From positions 2,664 to 11,993 of the forward strand of contig DFYS01000099.1 of NCBI GenBank assembly GCA_002383405.1: a stretch of 9,330 nucleotides of DNA, in the 5' to 3' direction. The notes beneath the pieces are model-generated. The model was not told the origin of the DNA. It did not search any database and saw only the letters and a list, made by a program, of their open reading frames with translations. The position numbers and the translations under genes are program-made. This document shows, piece after piece, positions 1 through 7,037 of the stretch; position 1 is the stretch's first letter; every line of letters begins with the position of its first letter. Source of the DNA: Moorella sp. UBA4076. GTDB lineage: Bacteria > Bacillota > DSM-521 > Neomoorellales > Neomoorellaceae.

Positions 1-1038
<1,038 letters not shown>

Positions 1039-1051
1039 GATTGCAAGCGCT

Positions 1052-1082
1052 AAAAGCCTGGAGGGTTGCCTCCAGGCTTTTG
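1052..1082 (+). terminator. Intrinsic terminator of groEL
   Basis: A perfect 13-bp stem pairs 1052-1064 with 1069-1081 around the tetraloop GTTG. The stem runs from AAAA at its base on the left to TTTT on the right, so the U-tract is part of the stem. It lies 14 nt after the groEL stop codon. The A-tract on the other side would let it act in both directions. Confidence 0.93.
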
Positions 1083-1112
1083 TGTAACCTTTGCGGAGGA
1101 GACGCTCAACTT

Positions 1113-1161
1113 TTGTGGTGGAGCCGTTCATGGCGGGTGTACCGCCACAACGAACCATGAA
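1113..1161 (+). ncRNA. Possible structured RNA with mutually exclusive hairpins
   Basis: Three stems compete for the same bases. Bases 1113-1121 pair with 1142-1150 (9 bp, one G-U). TGGCGG 1131-1136 pairs with CCGCCA 1142-1147 around loop GTGTA. TTCATGG 1128-1134 pairs with CCATGAA 1155-1161. Such alternatives occur in regulatory leaders, but there is no recognised aptamer or T-tract next to them, so this is a weak call from base pairing alone. Confidence 0.25.
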
Positions 1162-1334
1162 AACGTTAGCACTGTGGGATGGGTAGGCCGGGTTCCTGGA
1201 GGGTGCTTGCTTTTGCGTAGTTCAGAAGAACAAGGCTCCTTTCGGATGAGTGCGGCCGCAAGTTTCTTGGCCCGGAGGGCTTGGGTTTGGCCGCGCCCGC
1301 GGCCTGCGGAGCGAGGTTCTTGGATAAGGGCGGG

Positions 1335-1429
1335 AAGTGGCGCCTGAAGGGAACCTGCTTCACCAGGGAGCACTATTTTCAATGGTGAGTGGTGGAATAA
1401 AGTGGCGCCTGGAGGGAACCTGCTTCACC
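1335..1429. repeat. Imperfect 30-bp direct repeat, two copies
   Basis: Copies at 1335-1364 and 1400-1429 begin AAGTGGCGCCTG and end GAACCTGCTTCACC. They differ at one position (A in the first, G in the second, at repeat base 13). They are separated by 35 bases. The core CCTGGAGGG of copy two also appears at 1195-1203 and in the groEL terminator at 1057-1065. Two copies without cas genes do not make a CRISPR array; a duplicated leader element or dispersed genomic repeat is likelier. Confidence 0.8.
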
Positions 1430-1441
1430 CCAGTAGACCAG

Positions 1442-1487
1442 CCTCCTACTTTCCACATCTCACCTCTCTCCTCTCACATCTCACATC
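1442..1487. repeat. Degenerate heptamer repeat tract upstream of thiE
   Basis: The tract is almost purely C/T/A with a 7-base period. Units reading rightwards are CTACTTT (1446), CCACATC (1453), TCACCTC (1460), TCTCCTC (1467), TCACATC (1474) and TCACATC (1481). On the minus strand this gives a GATGTGA/GAGGTGA consensus. A related tract lies upstream of rng. It ends 4 bases before the proposed thiE start, so extending the thiE frame through it gives a low-complexity N-terminus that is probably not translated. Confidence 0.7.
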
Positions 1488-1491
1488 GGGG

Positions 1492-2121
1492 GTGATTTCC
1501 CTGGCCCTGTTGTACGTTATTACCAACCGCCACCTGGCGGCCGGTCGTTCTCTGGCTGCAGTCGCGGCGCAGCTCGCGGGCGCCGATTACCTGCAGCTGC
1601 GGGAAAAGGACCTGCCCGGTGGCGAGCTCTATCGCCTGGCCTGCAGCCTCAGAGAAGCTATGCCATCAGGGACGCGGCTGCTGGTCAATGACCGCCTCGA
1701 TGTCGCCCTGGCCGCCGGTGCCGACGGCGTGCACCTGGGCGAAAACTCCCTGCCGCCGGCGGTCGCCCGCCGCCTTTTAGGACCCGGCAAGATACTGGGG
1801 GTTTCCGTCCACAGCATCGCAGCCGCCCGCGCCGCGGCACAGGCTGGTGCCGACTATTTGCTCTTTGGCCATATTTTCCCTACGGCTTCCAAGGCGGGGT
1901 TACCCCCCCGGGGTCTGGCAGTACTGGAGGAAGTTGCAGCCAGTGTTGGCATACCAGTTATCGCCCTGGGGGGGATCACCGCTGCCAATGCCCAGCAATG
2001 CCTGGCCGCCGGGGCTGCAGGTGTGGCCGTCATGTCAGCGGTCATGGCCGTGTCCGACCCGGCGCGGGCGGTAGCGGAGTTAAGACGGGCCTTAATCAGG
2101 AACCGAGCACTCGACTATTAG
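1492..2121 (+). CDS. thiE: Thiamine phosphate synthase / TenI family protein
   Basis: This is a TIM-barrel protein of the ThiE/TenI family. ThiE joins HMP-pyrophosphate and thiazole phosphate to make thiamine phosphate; TenI is a thiazole tautomerase in the same pathway. From this start it has 209 residues, close to family length. ThiE-type residues are present: QLREK (35-39), the Asn-Asp of VNDR (66-67) and DGVHLG (78-83). The phosphate-end loop is TenI-like: FGHIFPT (125-131), SK (133-134), GLPPRG and IALGG (157-161). TenI of B. subtilis has the same FGH, whose His is catalytic for tautomerisation, where ThiE normally has GP. The protein is therefore ThiE, TenI or a mixed form. The frame opens earlier (GTG 1402), but that part lies in repeats. 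GTG 1492 or TTG 1510 fits the family start (LYVITN); GGGGGTGA at 1488-1495 is the only nearby Shine-Dalgarno-like sequence. No other thi genes are in view. Confidence 0.85.
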   Translation: MISLALLYVITNRHLAAGRSLAAVAAQLAGADYLQLREKDLPGGELYRLACSLREAMPSGTRLLVNDRLDVALAAGADGVHLGENSLPPAVARRLLGPGKILGVSVHSIAAARAAAQAGADYLLFGHIFPTASKAGLPPRGLAVLEEVAASVGIPVIALGGITAANAQQCLAAGAAGVAVMSAVMAVSDPARAVAELRRALIRNRALDY

Positions 2122-2259
2122 CTTAGTAGCCTAACCCGGCATAGCCGGAACCAAAATCCTGCCGCGATATTTTCTTTCCACTTTGCGAAGATGTTCGGGC
2201 TTAAGGGACTAAGTAAAAAACGTTATACGGCCAACAGGACCAGCACCGCTTTTTCGTCC
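2122..2259. other. Convergent intergenic region, no clear terminator
   Basis: This lies between the thiE-like stop and the spoIVFB stop on the other strand. A small hairpin, CCGGC ATA GCCGG at 2136-2148, follows the thiE-like gene but lacks a T-run. For minus-strand transcription a T-run appears at 2215-2220, read as T6 on that strand, without a good stem before it. Termination signals for both genes remain unassigned. Confidence 0.5.
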
Positions 2260-3144
2260 CTATCGCCCCAGCAAAGACGCCAGGGTATCATTACCATTTT
2301 CCAGGAGCTGCTGCAGGATCTCCCTTTCCGTCAGGATCCCATCCAGCCGGCCACCTTTACCGATGACAGCTACCAGGTTGAAGGAACGGGGCGAAAAAGA
2401 GCGTGTCACCCGGACCAGGGTCAGCTCCGGGTCGGCCACCAGCCAGAAGACCTGGCTGGCCGGTACCTTTCTACCTTTCCCTCCTTGCCGGCCCCGCTGC
2501 CGCCAGAAATCCTGCCAGAACATATAAGGCGCCACCTCTCCTTCCCGCCGGGCGGCATAATAAATAAAAAGGGCCAGGGCCAGGCCCTGGAGATCCACTA
2601 CCCGCAGGTAAAACCCGGCTATACTGGCAAGGCCCAGGAGGACGGCCAGGACCTGCCCGCCGTAAACCCCTTCCATAGTTGCCCGGTAAAGCCCGGTAAA
2701 ACCAGCCCGCCAGGCGCGGTAGATGCGCCCGCCGTCCAGGGGCAGTCCCGGCCAGAGGTTAAAGACGGCCAGGATAAGGTTGACCTGGCGAAAAAAAAGG
2801 AGCCCGGCCGGCTGCGGCTGTACCAGCTGACTGCCAAGGGTTACCACCAGGGCCAGGAGAAAGCTGGCCAGGGGGCCGGCCAGGGCGATCAGGGCTTCGT
2901 CACGGTGAGTCTTCCCTGGCGGCCGCACCAGGCGGGCTACTCCGCCAAAGGGGAAGAGTTCCACGCTGCTAACCTGCCAGCCCAGGCGGCGGGCGATCAG
3001 GGCGTGGCTAGCCTCATGCCAGGCCACCGCTGTAAACAGGAGCAGGGCCTGGGGTAAAACCCCGGCCAGGAAATAAAGGCCCAGCAGGAGTAAAAAAAAG
3101 TCGTTAAGGATAATCGCGGTTGGCCCCAGCTGCCCGGCACGCAT
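2260..3144 (-). CDS. spoIVFB: SpoIVFB-like intramembrane metalloprotease (M50, site-2 protease family)
   Basis: In Bacillus, SpoIVFB sits in the outer forespore membrane and cuts pro-sigma-K within the membrane, activating late mother-cell transcription. This 294-residue protein has zinc motif HEASH at 43-47 and the third ligand in NLWPGLPLDGG with Asp137. These positions match B. subtilis SpoIVFB (H43, E44, H47, D137). Hydrophobic segments lie at about 16-42 (two closely spaced), 86-108, 118-131, 162-180 and 183-197. The C-terminal region, about 225-285, looks like a single CBS domain (VIGKGGRLDGILTEREIL), as in SpoIVFB, where it senses ATP. The start codon lies 3 nt beyond the spoIVFA-like stop, without its own good ribosome site, so translational coupling is likely. 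Other M50 proteases are possible, but the partner gene makes SpoIVFB the best call. Confidence 0.92.
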   Translation of the reverse strand: MRAGQLGPTAIILNDFFLLLLGLYFLAGVLPQALLLFTAVAWHEASHALIARRLGWQVSSVELFPFGGVARLVRPPGKTHRDEALIALAGPLASFLLALVVTLGSQLVQPQPAGLLFFRQVNLILAVFNLWPGLPLDGGRIYRAWRAGFTGLYRATMEGVYGGQVLAVLLGLASIAGFYLRVVDLQGLALALFIYYAARREGEVAPYMFWQDFWRQRGRQGGKGRKVPASQVFWLVADPELTLVRVTRSFSPRSFNLVAVIGKGGRLDGILTEREILQQLLENGNDTLASLLGR

Positions 3145-3147
3145 GGC

Positions 3148-3885
3148 CTATAACTGCGCCGGCAGCGCGAACAGGGTGGCCGGGTCCAGCGCCCTGCCGT
3201 CCTGCCGCACCTCGAAGTGCAGCTGGGCCACCCTGCCGGCAGCCAGGGTGGCGATTACACTCCCCTTCTCTACTGTCTGGCCTGCTTGCACCCGGGCCTG
3301 GCCCAGGGTGCCGTAGAGAGTGATCAGGTTATTGCCGTGATCGATCTCCACCACCAGCCCGAGTACGGGGTCCTCCCCGACCCTGATAACCTTACCCGCC
3401 AGGGCGGCGCGGACGCCGCTGCCCCCTGCAGCCTGGATATCGATGCCGTTATGAAAATACTGTTGCCCGTCGCTGCCGGTAAGGGGGCCGTAGGGACGGC
3501 TGACATCTCCCGAAACAGGGATAGCCATAGCCGGCAAATCGACAGGAGCAGTCACCGGCACCGCCCCCGCTCCTGGATTAAAGGAATGAAAAACCCAGCG
3601 GTCGTAGGCGTCCAGCCACATACCCGACCGTACCATCCCCACCAGAACAGGGGTGTAGTCGGCGGCCGGGTCGGCCAGGTAATGGCGCAGACCTACCTGG
3701 AGGGGTTGGACTGCAGGGCCGTCCAGGCGAAAAAAGAGGGTAAATCCCAGCCATAACAGGCCGGTAATTATGACCTGCCGCATCATCCGGCGGGGGAACC
3801 GCGGCGGCGGCAGGGGCCGCGCCGGCCCCTGCCAGCCGCCCAGGGGCGCCCCTTTTATTTCCTCCCAGTCCCAGCTATCTCGCAC
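3148..3885 (-). CDS. spoIVFA: SpoIVFA-like membrane protein with LytM (M23) domain
   Basis: SpoIVFA holds SpoIVFB inactive in the forespore membrane until signalling proteases cut it. This protein of 245 residues has a basic, Pro-rich cytoplasmic N-terminus, one membrane helix (about 36-52, IITGLLWLGFTLFF), a linker, and a C-terminal LytM/M23 domain from about residue 120. The metal motif HxxxD is intact (HNGID, 145-149), but the HxH motif reads QLHFEVR: Gln221 replaces the first His and His223 remains. Catalytic activity is doubtful, as expected for a SpoIVFA regulator. The frame also has an ATG at 3909, but GTG 3885 is preceded by GGGAGGAAGG at spacing suited to a ribosome site, and the proposed promoter leaves no room for a leader before 3909. 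It is cotranscribed with spoIVFB. An active M23 endopeptidase is the less likely alternative. Confidence 0.85.
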   Translation of the reverse strand: MRDSWDWEEIKGAPLGGWQGPARPLPPPRFPRRMMRQVIITGLLWLGFTLFFRLDGPAVQPLQVGLRHYLADPAADYTPVLVGMVRSGMWLDAYDRWVFHSFNPGAGAVPVTAPVDLPAMAIPVSGDVSRPYGPLTGSDGQQYFHNGIDIQAAGGSGVRAALAGKVIRVGEDPVLGLVVEIDHGNNLITLYGTLGQARVQAGQTVEKGSVIATLAAGRVAQLHFEVRQDGRALDPATLFALPAQL

Positions 3886-3921
3886 CTGGCCTTCCTCCCG
3901 GACAAGCATATTCCTTGATCT

Positions 3922-3950
3922 ATGTATATGCCTGAGCCGGGAAGGTATGA
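3922..3950 (-). promoter_or_regulatory. Candidate sigma-E-type promoter for spoIVFA-spoIVFB
   Basis: On the minus strand TCATACC (3950-3944) and CATATACAT (3930-3922) are separated by 13 bases. They resemble the sigma-E -35 (KMATATT) and -10 (CATACAnT) consensus. In B. subtilis the spoIVF operon is sigma-E dependent. Transcription would begin near 3915, 30 bases ahead of GTG 3885 and its ribosome site. The match is partial and was found by eye. Confidence 0.4.
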
Positions 3951-4027
3951 CATCTCCATTCAGCAGTACGAAAAACCAGGCATCTCCTATCCTGTAACAA
4001 TCTATTCTTTTCCGCCGGCATAGAATC

Positions 4028-4036
4028 TGGTATAAT
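4028..4036 (+). promoter_or_regulatory. Extended -10 sigma-A promoter for the Rpn-family gene
   Basis: TGGTATAAT is a perfect extended -10 element (TGnTATAAT). The -35 region at the right distance (about 4008-4013, TTTTCC) is poor, as is common with an extended -10. Transcription would start near 4043, some 20 bases before GTG 4063. It is divergent from the spoIVFA promoter within a 177-base intergenic region. Confidence 0.75.
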
Positions 4037-4062
4037 ATAGTTGAAGAATAAGCGCGAATGGG

Positions 4063-4983
4063 GTGGGGAACCTGGCGGAAATCAAGGGGATCAACCGAAC
4101 CAACGACTACGCCTTCAAACGAATCTTCGGGTCAGAAGAAGGCAAAGAAGCGCTGCTAGCCTTCCTCAACGCGGTATTAAAGTCACCACCTGGCCAAGAA
4201 CTGGTTCATATCGAACTGTTGGACCGGGAGATCGACCCCCAGTACCTGCTGGACCGTGGCGCTAGGCTGGACGTCCTCGCCCGTACGGAAGCAGGCACCC
4301 TTGTCAACATTGAAGTCCAGGTAGCCAACCAGTATAATATTGATAAAAGGACCCTGTACTACTGGGCGGGATTATACCACGGCCAGCTGGCCCGAGGTCA
4401 GCAGTTCACCGAGTTGTGCCAGACCATAACCATAAACGTGCTGGCCTTTAACTGGTTCCGGAGAGACGAAAGCTACCACCGCACCTTCCATGTCCGGGAC
4501 GATGCTAACGGCGAGCTCTTATGTGACGACCTGGAGATCCACTTTTTAGAGCTGGAGAAAATAAAAACCCTGGGGCATAAACCGCAGGACGCCCTGGAAG
4601 CCTGGATGATGTACCTGAACAACCTGGAAGGAGAAGTGATGGAGGCGATGGCCATGGAATACCCGGGTATTAAGAAAGCGCTAACCATCGAGCAAGCCTT
4701 CTGGCAGAGCAAGCAGGAACGCCGGCTCTACGAGTTGCGGGAGAAGGCCATCCGGGATGAGATCTCCGCTCTGGCCGGCGCTAGGGCTGAAGGCGAGGCC
4801 AGGGGTAGGCAGGCAGCCATCTGCAAGTACCTGGACGCGAGGTTTGGCAGGGACTCCCGGGAACTGCAGGGGCGGGTCAAGCAGATTGATAAGCTGGATA
4901 CCCTGGATAAAATTATCAACCGGATATACACTGCCGGTTCGCTGGCAGAGGCGCGGGACATAATCGGTGAAAACCAAAAGTGA
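4063..4983 (+). CDS. Rpn family recombination-promoting nuclease / putative transposase (PD-(D/E)XK)
   Basis: This 306-residue protein has the Rpn/PDDEXK_2 (TIGR01784-like) N-terminus, RTNDYAFKRIFGSEEGKEAL (12-31). It is followed by the nuclease core with RLDVLA (Asp70) and NIEVQ (Glu84, Gln86), which fit the PD-(D/E)XK motif with Gln in place of Lys, as is usual for this family. The C-terminal third is charged and Ala/Arg/Glu-rich (about 215-255), probably helical or coiled-coil, and ends in a domain typical of these proteins. E. coli Rpn proteins are DNA endonucleases that promote RecA-independent recombination; a role here is inferred from the family only. An in-frame TGA at 4042 limits the start to GTG 4063, which lacks a clear ribosome site. 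It has its own promoter and terminator and no partner gene, and separates two blocks of core genes. I see no terminal inverted repeats. Confidence 0.88.
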   Translation: MGNLAEIKGINRTNDYAFKRIFGSEEGKEALLAFLNAVLKSPPGQELVHIELLDREIDPQYLLDRGARLDVLARTEAGTLVNIEVQVANQYNIDKRTLYYWAGLYHGQLARGQQFTELCQTITINVLAFNWFRRDESYHRTFHVRDDANGELLCDDLEIHFLELEKIKTLGHKPQDALEAWMMYLNNLEGEVMEAMAMEYPGIKKALTIEQAFWQSKQERRLYELREKAIRDEISALAGARAEGEARGRQAAICKYLDARFGRDSRELQGRVKQIDKLDTLDKIINRIYTAGSLAEARDIIGENQK

Positions 4984-4995
4984 ACAGAAATGAGT

Positions 4996-5045
4996 AAAGG
5001 GACGGTTCTACTGTTGGCAGGCACAAACAGGGAACCGTCCCTTTT
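4996..5045 (+). terminator. Long hairpin terminator / REP-like element after the Rpn gene
   Basis: A perfect 13-bp stem pairs 4996-5008 (AAAGGGACGGTTC) with 5032-5044 (GAACCGTCCCTTT). Inside the 23-base loop a second stem pairs CTGTT 5011-5015 with AACAG 5026-5030. TTTT lies at 5042-5045. It starts 13 bases after the Rpn stop and so can terminate that transcript. The GGGACGGTTC / GAACCGTCCC arms resemble a repeat I recall as common in clostridial genomes, so it may also be a dispersed palindromic element. Confidence 0.8.
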
Positions 5046-5078
5046 GGTGTCGCCCTCAAAGCCAGACAAAACCCGGGG

Positions 5079-5112
5079 ACCCCCGGCATCAGCGCGAGGG
5101 GGTATATTTTTT
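5079..5112 (+). terminator. Second possible intrinsic terminator
   Basis: ACCCCC (5079-5084) pairs with GGGGGT (5098-5103) around a 13-base loop. ATATTTTTTT follows. A rival hairpin, CCGGGG/CCCCGG at 5073-5086, uses some of the same bases. It lies just upstream of the promoter for the radical SAM gene and may insulate it from the Rpn unit. Confidence 0.45.
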
Positions 5113-5122
5113 TCCGGTTTCC

Positions 5123-5131
5123 TGTTATACT
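5123..5131 (+). promoter_or_regulatory. Extended -10 promoter for the radical SAM gene
   Basis: TGTTATACT fits an extended -10 (TGnTATAAT with one change). No good -35 is seen. Initiation would fall near 5138, downstream of the ATG at 5133. This favours translation from TTG 5166. Confidence 0.5.
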
Positions 5132-5165
5132 AATGACCAGGAATTGCAAGCGTGAGGCGAAGGAA

Positions 5166-7037
5166 TTGCGGAATAAAAGTATACACAGTATCGATGCGGA
5201 CAACCTGTTGCGCCAGGTCAATAAACCGGCGCGCTATCTGGGGACGGAATGGAACGCCATCCATAAGGACTGGGAAGATAATCCCGCCCGCATGGCCTTT
5301 ATTTACCCCGACCTTTATGAAATAGGCATGTCCCACCTGGGCCTGGCTATCCTCTATGGCGCCGTCAACGAAACCCCGGGCATGCTCATGGAGCGGGCTT
5401 TTGCCCCGGGGCCGGACCTGGAAGCCTTGCTGCGGGGGAAAGGATGGCCCCTTTTCAGCCTGGAATCCCGCCGCCCCCTGGCCGCTTTTGATGTGTTGGG
5501 CTTTACCCTCCAGTATGAAATGAGTTATACCACAATTCTCAATATCCTCGCCCTGGCCGGCATACCCCTCCTGGCTGAGGAGCGCGGCCCGCAATACCCC
5601 CTGGTAATCGGCGGCGGGCCGGGGGTGGCCAACCCGGAGCCGGTGGCTCCCTTTTTTGATGCCTTTCTCCTGGGGGACGGCGAGGAAGCTCTGCCGGAAC
5701 TGCTGGCCCTGGTGGGTGAATTAAAAAAAGAGGGTACCATTGGCGACCGCCGCCAGGTGTTAAGGGCTATCGCCGGCCGGCACGGCTTTTATGTACCTGC
5801 CCTTTATCAAGTAACATATCATAGCGACGGTACCGTGGCTGCTGTGGAACCGCGGCAGGAAGGGGTACCGGAACGGGTGGTCAAGCGGGTACTCCCCGAT
5901 CTGGATGCCGCCTACTTCCCCACCCGGCCCATTGTCCCCTTCCTGGAGGTCATCCACGACCGCATCATGCTGGAGGTTATGCGCGGCTGCACCCACGGCT
6001 GCCGTTTCTGTCAGGCCGGGGCCATCTACCGCCCGGTGCGGGAGCGGGACCTGGAGGTGTTGCTGCGCCAGGCAGCAGAGCTGGTGCGGCATACCGGTCA
6101 CGAGGAGATCTCCCTTACATCTTTAAGCACGGCTGACTATTCGCGGGTGGAGGAGCTGGCGCGGCGCCTGGCCGTTGCCTATGCCGGGCAGGGGGTGAGC
6201 ATTTCCCTGCCTTCCCTGCGGGTGGACGCCTTCAGCGTCCGCCTGGCGGAAGCCGTCCAGCGGGTACGCAAGAGCACCCTCACCTTTGCTCCGGAGGCAG
6301 GAACGCAGCGCCTGCGGGATGTCATTAACAAAGGTGTCAGCGAAGATGACATCATGACCGCCGCCGGCGAGGCCTTTCAGGCCGGCTGGCAGGCCATTAA
6401 ACTCTATTTTATGCTGGGCCTGCCCACCGAAGGGGAAGAGGATCTCCTGGGGATTGCTGCCCTGGCGCGGCGTATCCTCGAACAGGGGCGGCGGCTGGCG
6501 CCCGGTAAAAAACCAACGGTTACCGTCAGCGTTTCCTCTTTTGTTCCCAAACCCTGGACGGCCTTCCAGTGGGAACCCCAGGACCGGGTGGAGGTAATCA
6601 GAGATAAGCAGCGGCTGTTGCGTTCCCATCTGAAAGGGCCGGGGCTGCGTTTCAGCTGGCACGAGGCTGAGGTGAGTTTTATCGAAGCCGTCCTGGCCCG
6701 CGGTGACCGGCGCCTGGGCCCGGCCATCATGGCGGCCTGGCGCCAGGGAGCGCGCCTGGAGGGCTGGTCGGAGCATTTTCGTTATGATTACTGGGCGGCG
6801 GCTTTCCGGGAAACCGGCCTGGACCCGGCCTTTTACGCTAACCGGGAGCGCGCGGAAGATGAGGTTTTTCCCTGGGACCACCTGGACTTTGGCGTAAGTA
6901 AAACCTTCCTGCAGGCGGAGCGCCGGCGCGCCCGCGACGGCCAGGTGACGGCCGACTGTCGCTCGGGGCGCTGCAGCGGCTGCGGCGTCTGTCCGGGCCT
7001 CGGTGTGGAACCGGTGTTAAAGAGGCAGGAGGCATGA
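5166..7037 (+). CDS. Radical SAM protein, TIGR03960 family (uncharacterised)
   Basis: This 623-residue protein has an N-terminal region resembling a B12-binding fold (IYPDLYEIGMSHLG; IGGGPGVANPEP near 148-158; LLGDGEEALPEL). A radical SAM domain follows with the [4Fe-4S]/SAM motif RGCTHGCRFCQ, Cys275, Cys279 and Cys282 (CX3CX2C). Later come FAPEAGTQRLRDVINKG and KLYFMLGLPTEGEED, typical of radical SAM enzymes with this fold. The C-terminus carries a second Cys cluster at 598, 603, 606 and 609 (CX4CX2CX2C), which may bind another cluster or zinc. The family has no reaction known to me. It is usually next to, or fused with, the DUF2344 protein found just downstream. The frame has an ATG at 5133, but this lacks a ribosome site and precedes the predicted transcription start. 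TTG 5166 has GAGG 8 bases upstream and keeps the conserved NKPARYLGTEWN segment. Confidence 0.9.
   Translation: MRNKSIHSIDADNLLRQVNKPARYLGTEWNAIHKDWEDNPARMAFIYPDLYEIGMSHLGLAILYGAVNETPGMLMERAFAPGPDLEALLRGKGWPLFSLESRRPLAAFDVLGFTLQYEMSYTTILNILALAGIPLLAEERGPQYPLVIGGGPGVANPEPVAPFFDAFLLGDGEEALPELLALVGELKKEGTIGDRRQVLRAIAGRHGFYVPALYQVTYHSDGTVAAVEPRQEGVPERVVKRVLPDLDAAYFPTRPIVPFLEVIHDRIMLEVMRGCTHGCRFCQAGAIYRPVRERDLEVLLRQAAELVRHTGHEEISLTSLSTADYSRVEELARRLAVAYAGQGVSISLPSLRVDAFSVRLAEAVQRVRKSTLTFAPEAGTQRLRDVINKGVSEDDIMTAAGEAFQAGWQAIKLYFMLGLPTEGEEDLLGIAALARRILEQGRRLAPGKKPTVTVSVSSFVPKPWTAFQWEPQDRVEVIRDKQRLLRSHLKGPGLRFSWHEAEVSFIEAVLARGDRRLGPAIMAAWRQGARLEGWSEHFRYDYWAAAFRETGLDPAFYANRERAEDEVFPWDHLDFGVSKTFLQAERRRARDGQVTADCRSGRCSGCGVCPGLGVEPVLKRQEA

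Larger units (their letters stand above)
1083..1491. other. Long intergenic region, structured but without a gene
   Basis: About 410 bases separate the groEL terminator from the thiE-like gene. Short open frames here resemble no family and overlap repeats, so I call no gene. Visible contents are: alternative hairpins at 1113-1161; a perfect 10-bp palindrome TGCGGCCGCA at 1251-1260; a GC-rich inverted repeat with 7-bp arms at 1289-1304 (GGCCGCG, CC, CGCGGCC); an imperfect 30-bp direct repeat at 1335-1364 and 1400-1429; and a pyrimidine-rich heptamer tract at 1442-1487. I could not match it to a TPP riboswitch, T-box or other RNA class that I know. No convincing sigma-A promoter stands out. It could be a thiE leader, a small RNA gene or degenerate repeat sequence. 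Confidence 0.6.

Noticed and set aside
1131..1150. Resemblance to a T-box motif (GGGTGTACCGCC)
   Set aside because: The conserved T-box core TGGNACCGCG is not matched, and no specifier stem or terminator/antiterminator pair precedes thiE.
1066..1382. Short open frames on both strands between groEL and thiE
   Set aside because: Low-complexity products with Pro/Arg/Ser bias, no ribosome sites, no family resemblance; they overlap the terminator and repeats.
1335..1429. CRISPR-like geometry: 30-bp repeats with a 35-base spacer
   Set aside because: There are only two copies with one mismatch, no further units, no cas genes and no leader.
1083..1491. TPP riboswitch upstream of the thiamine gene
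   Set aside because: I searched by eye for the CTGAGA and ACCTGATCTGGATAATGCC-like core elements and found neither.
1402..1491. Longer thiE N-terminus from GTG 1402
   Set aside because: It begins inside the 30-bp repeat, runs through the heptamer tract, and adds residues unlike any ThiE/TenI protein.
2191..3057. Plus-strand 288-codon frame opposite spoIVFB
   Set aside because: It is the antisense shadow of a clear M50 protease; its product is Gly/Gln/Pro-rich with no domain.
3217..3756. Plus-strand 179-codon frame opposite spoIVFA
   Set aside because: Shadow of the LytM-domain gene; no ribosome site or family signal.
4063..4983. Rpn gene as part of a complete transposon
   Set aside because: No terminal inverted repeats or target-site duplications could be found flanking it, and many Rpn genes are stable chromosomal genes.
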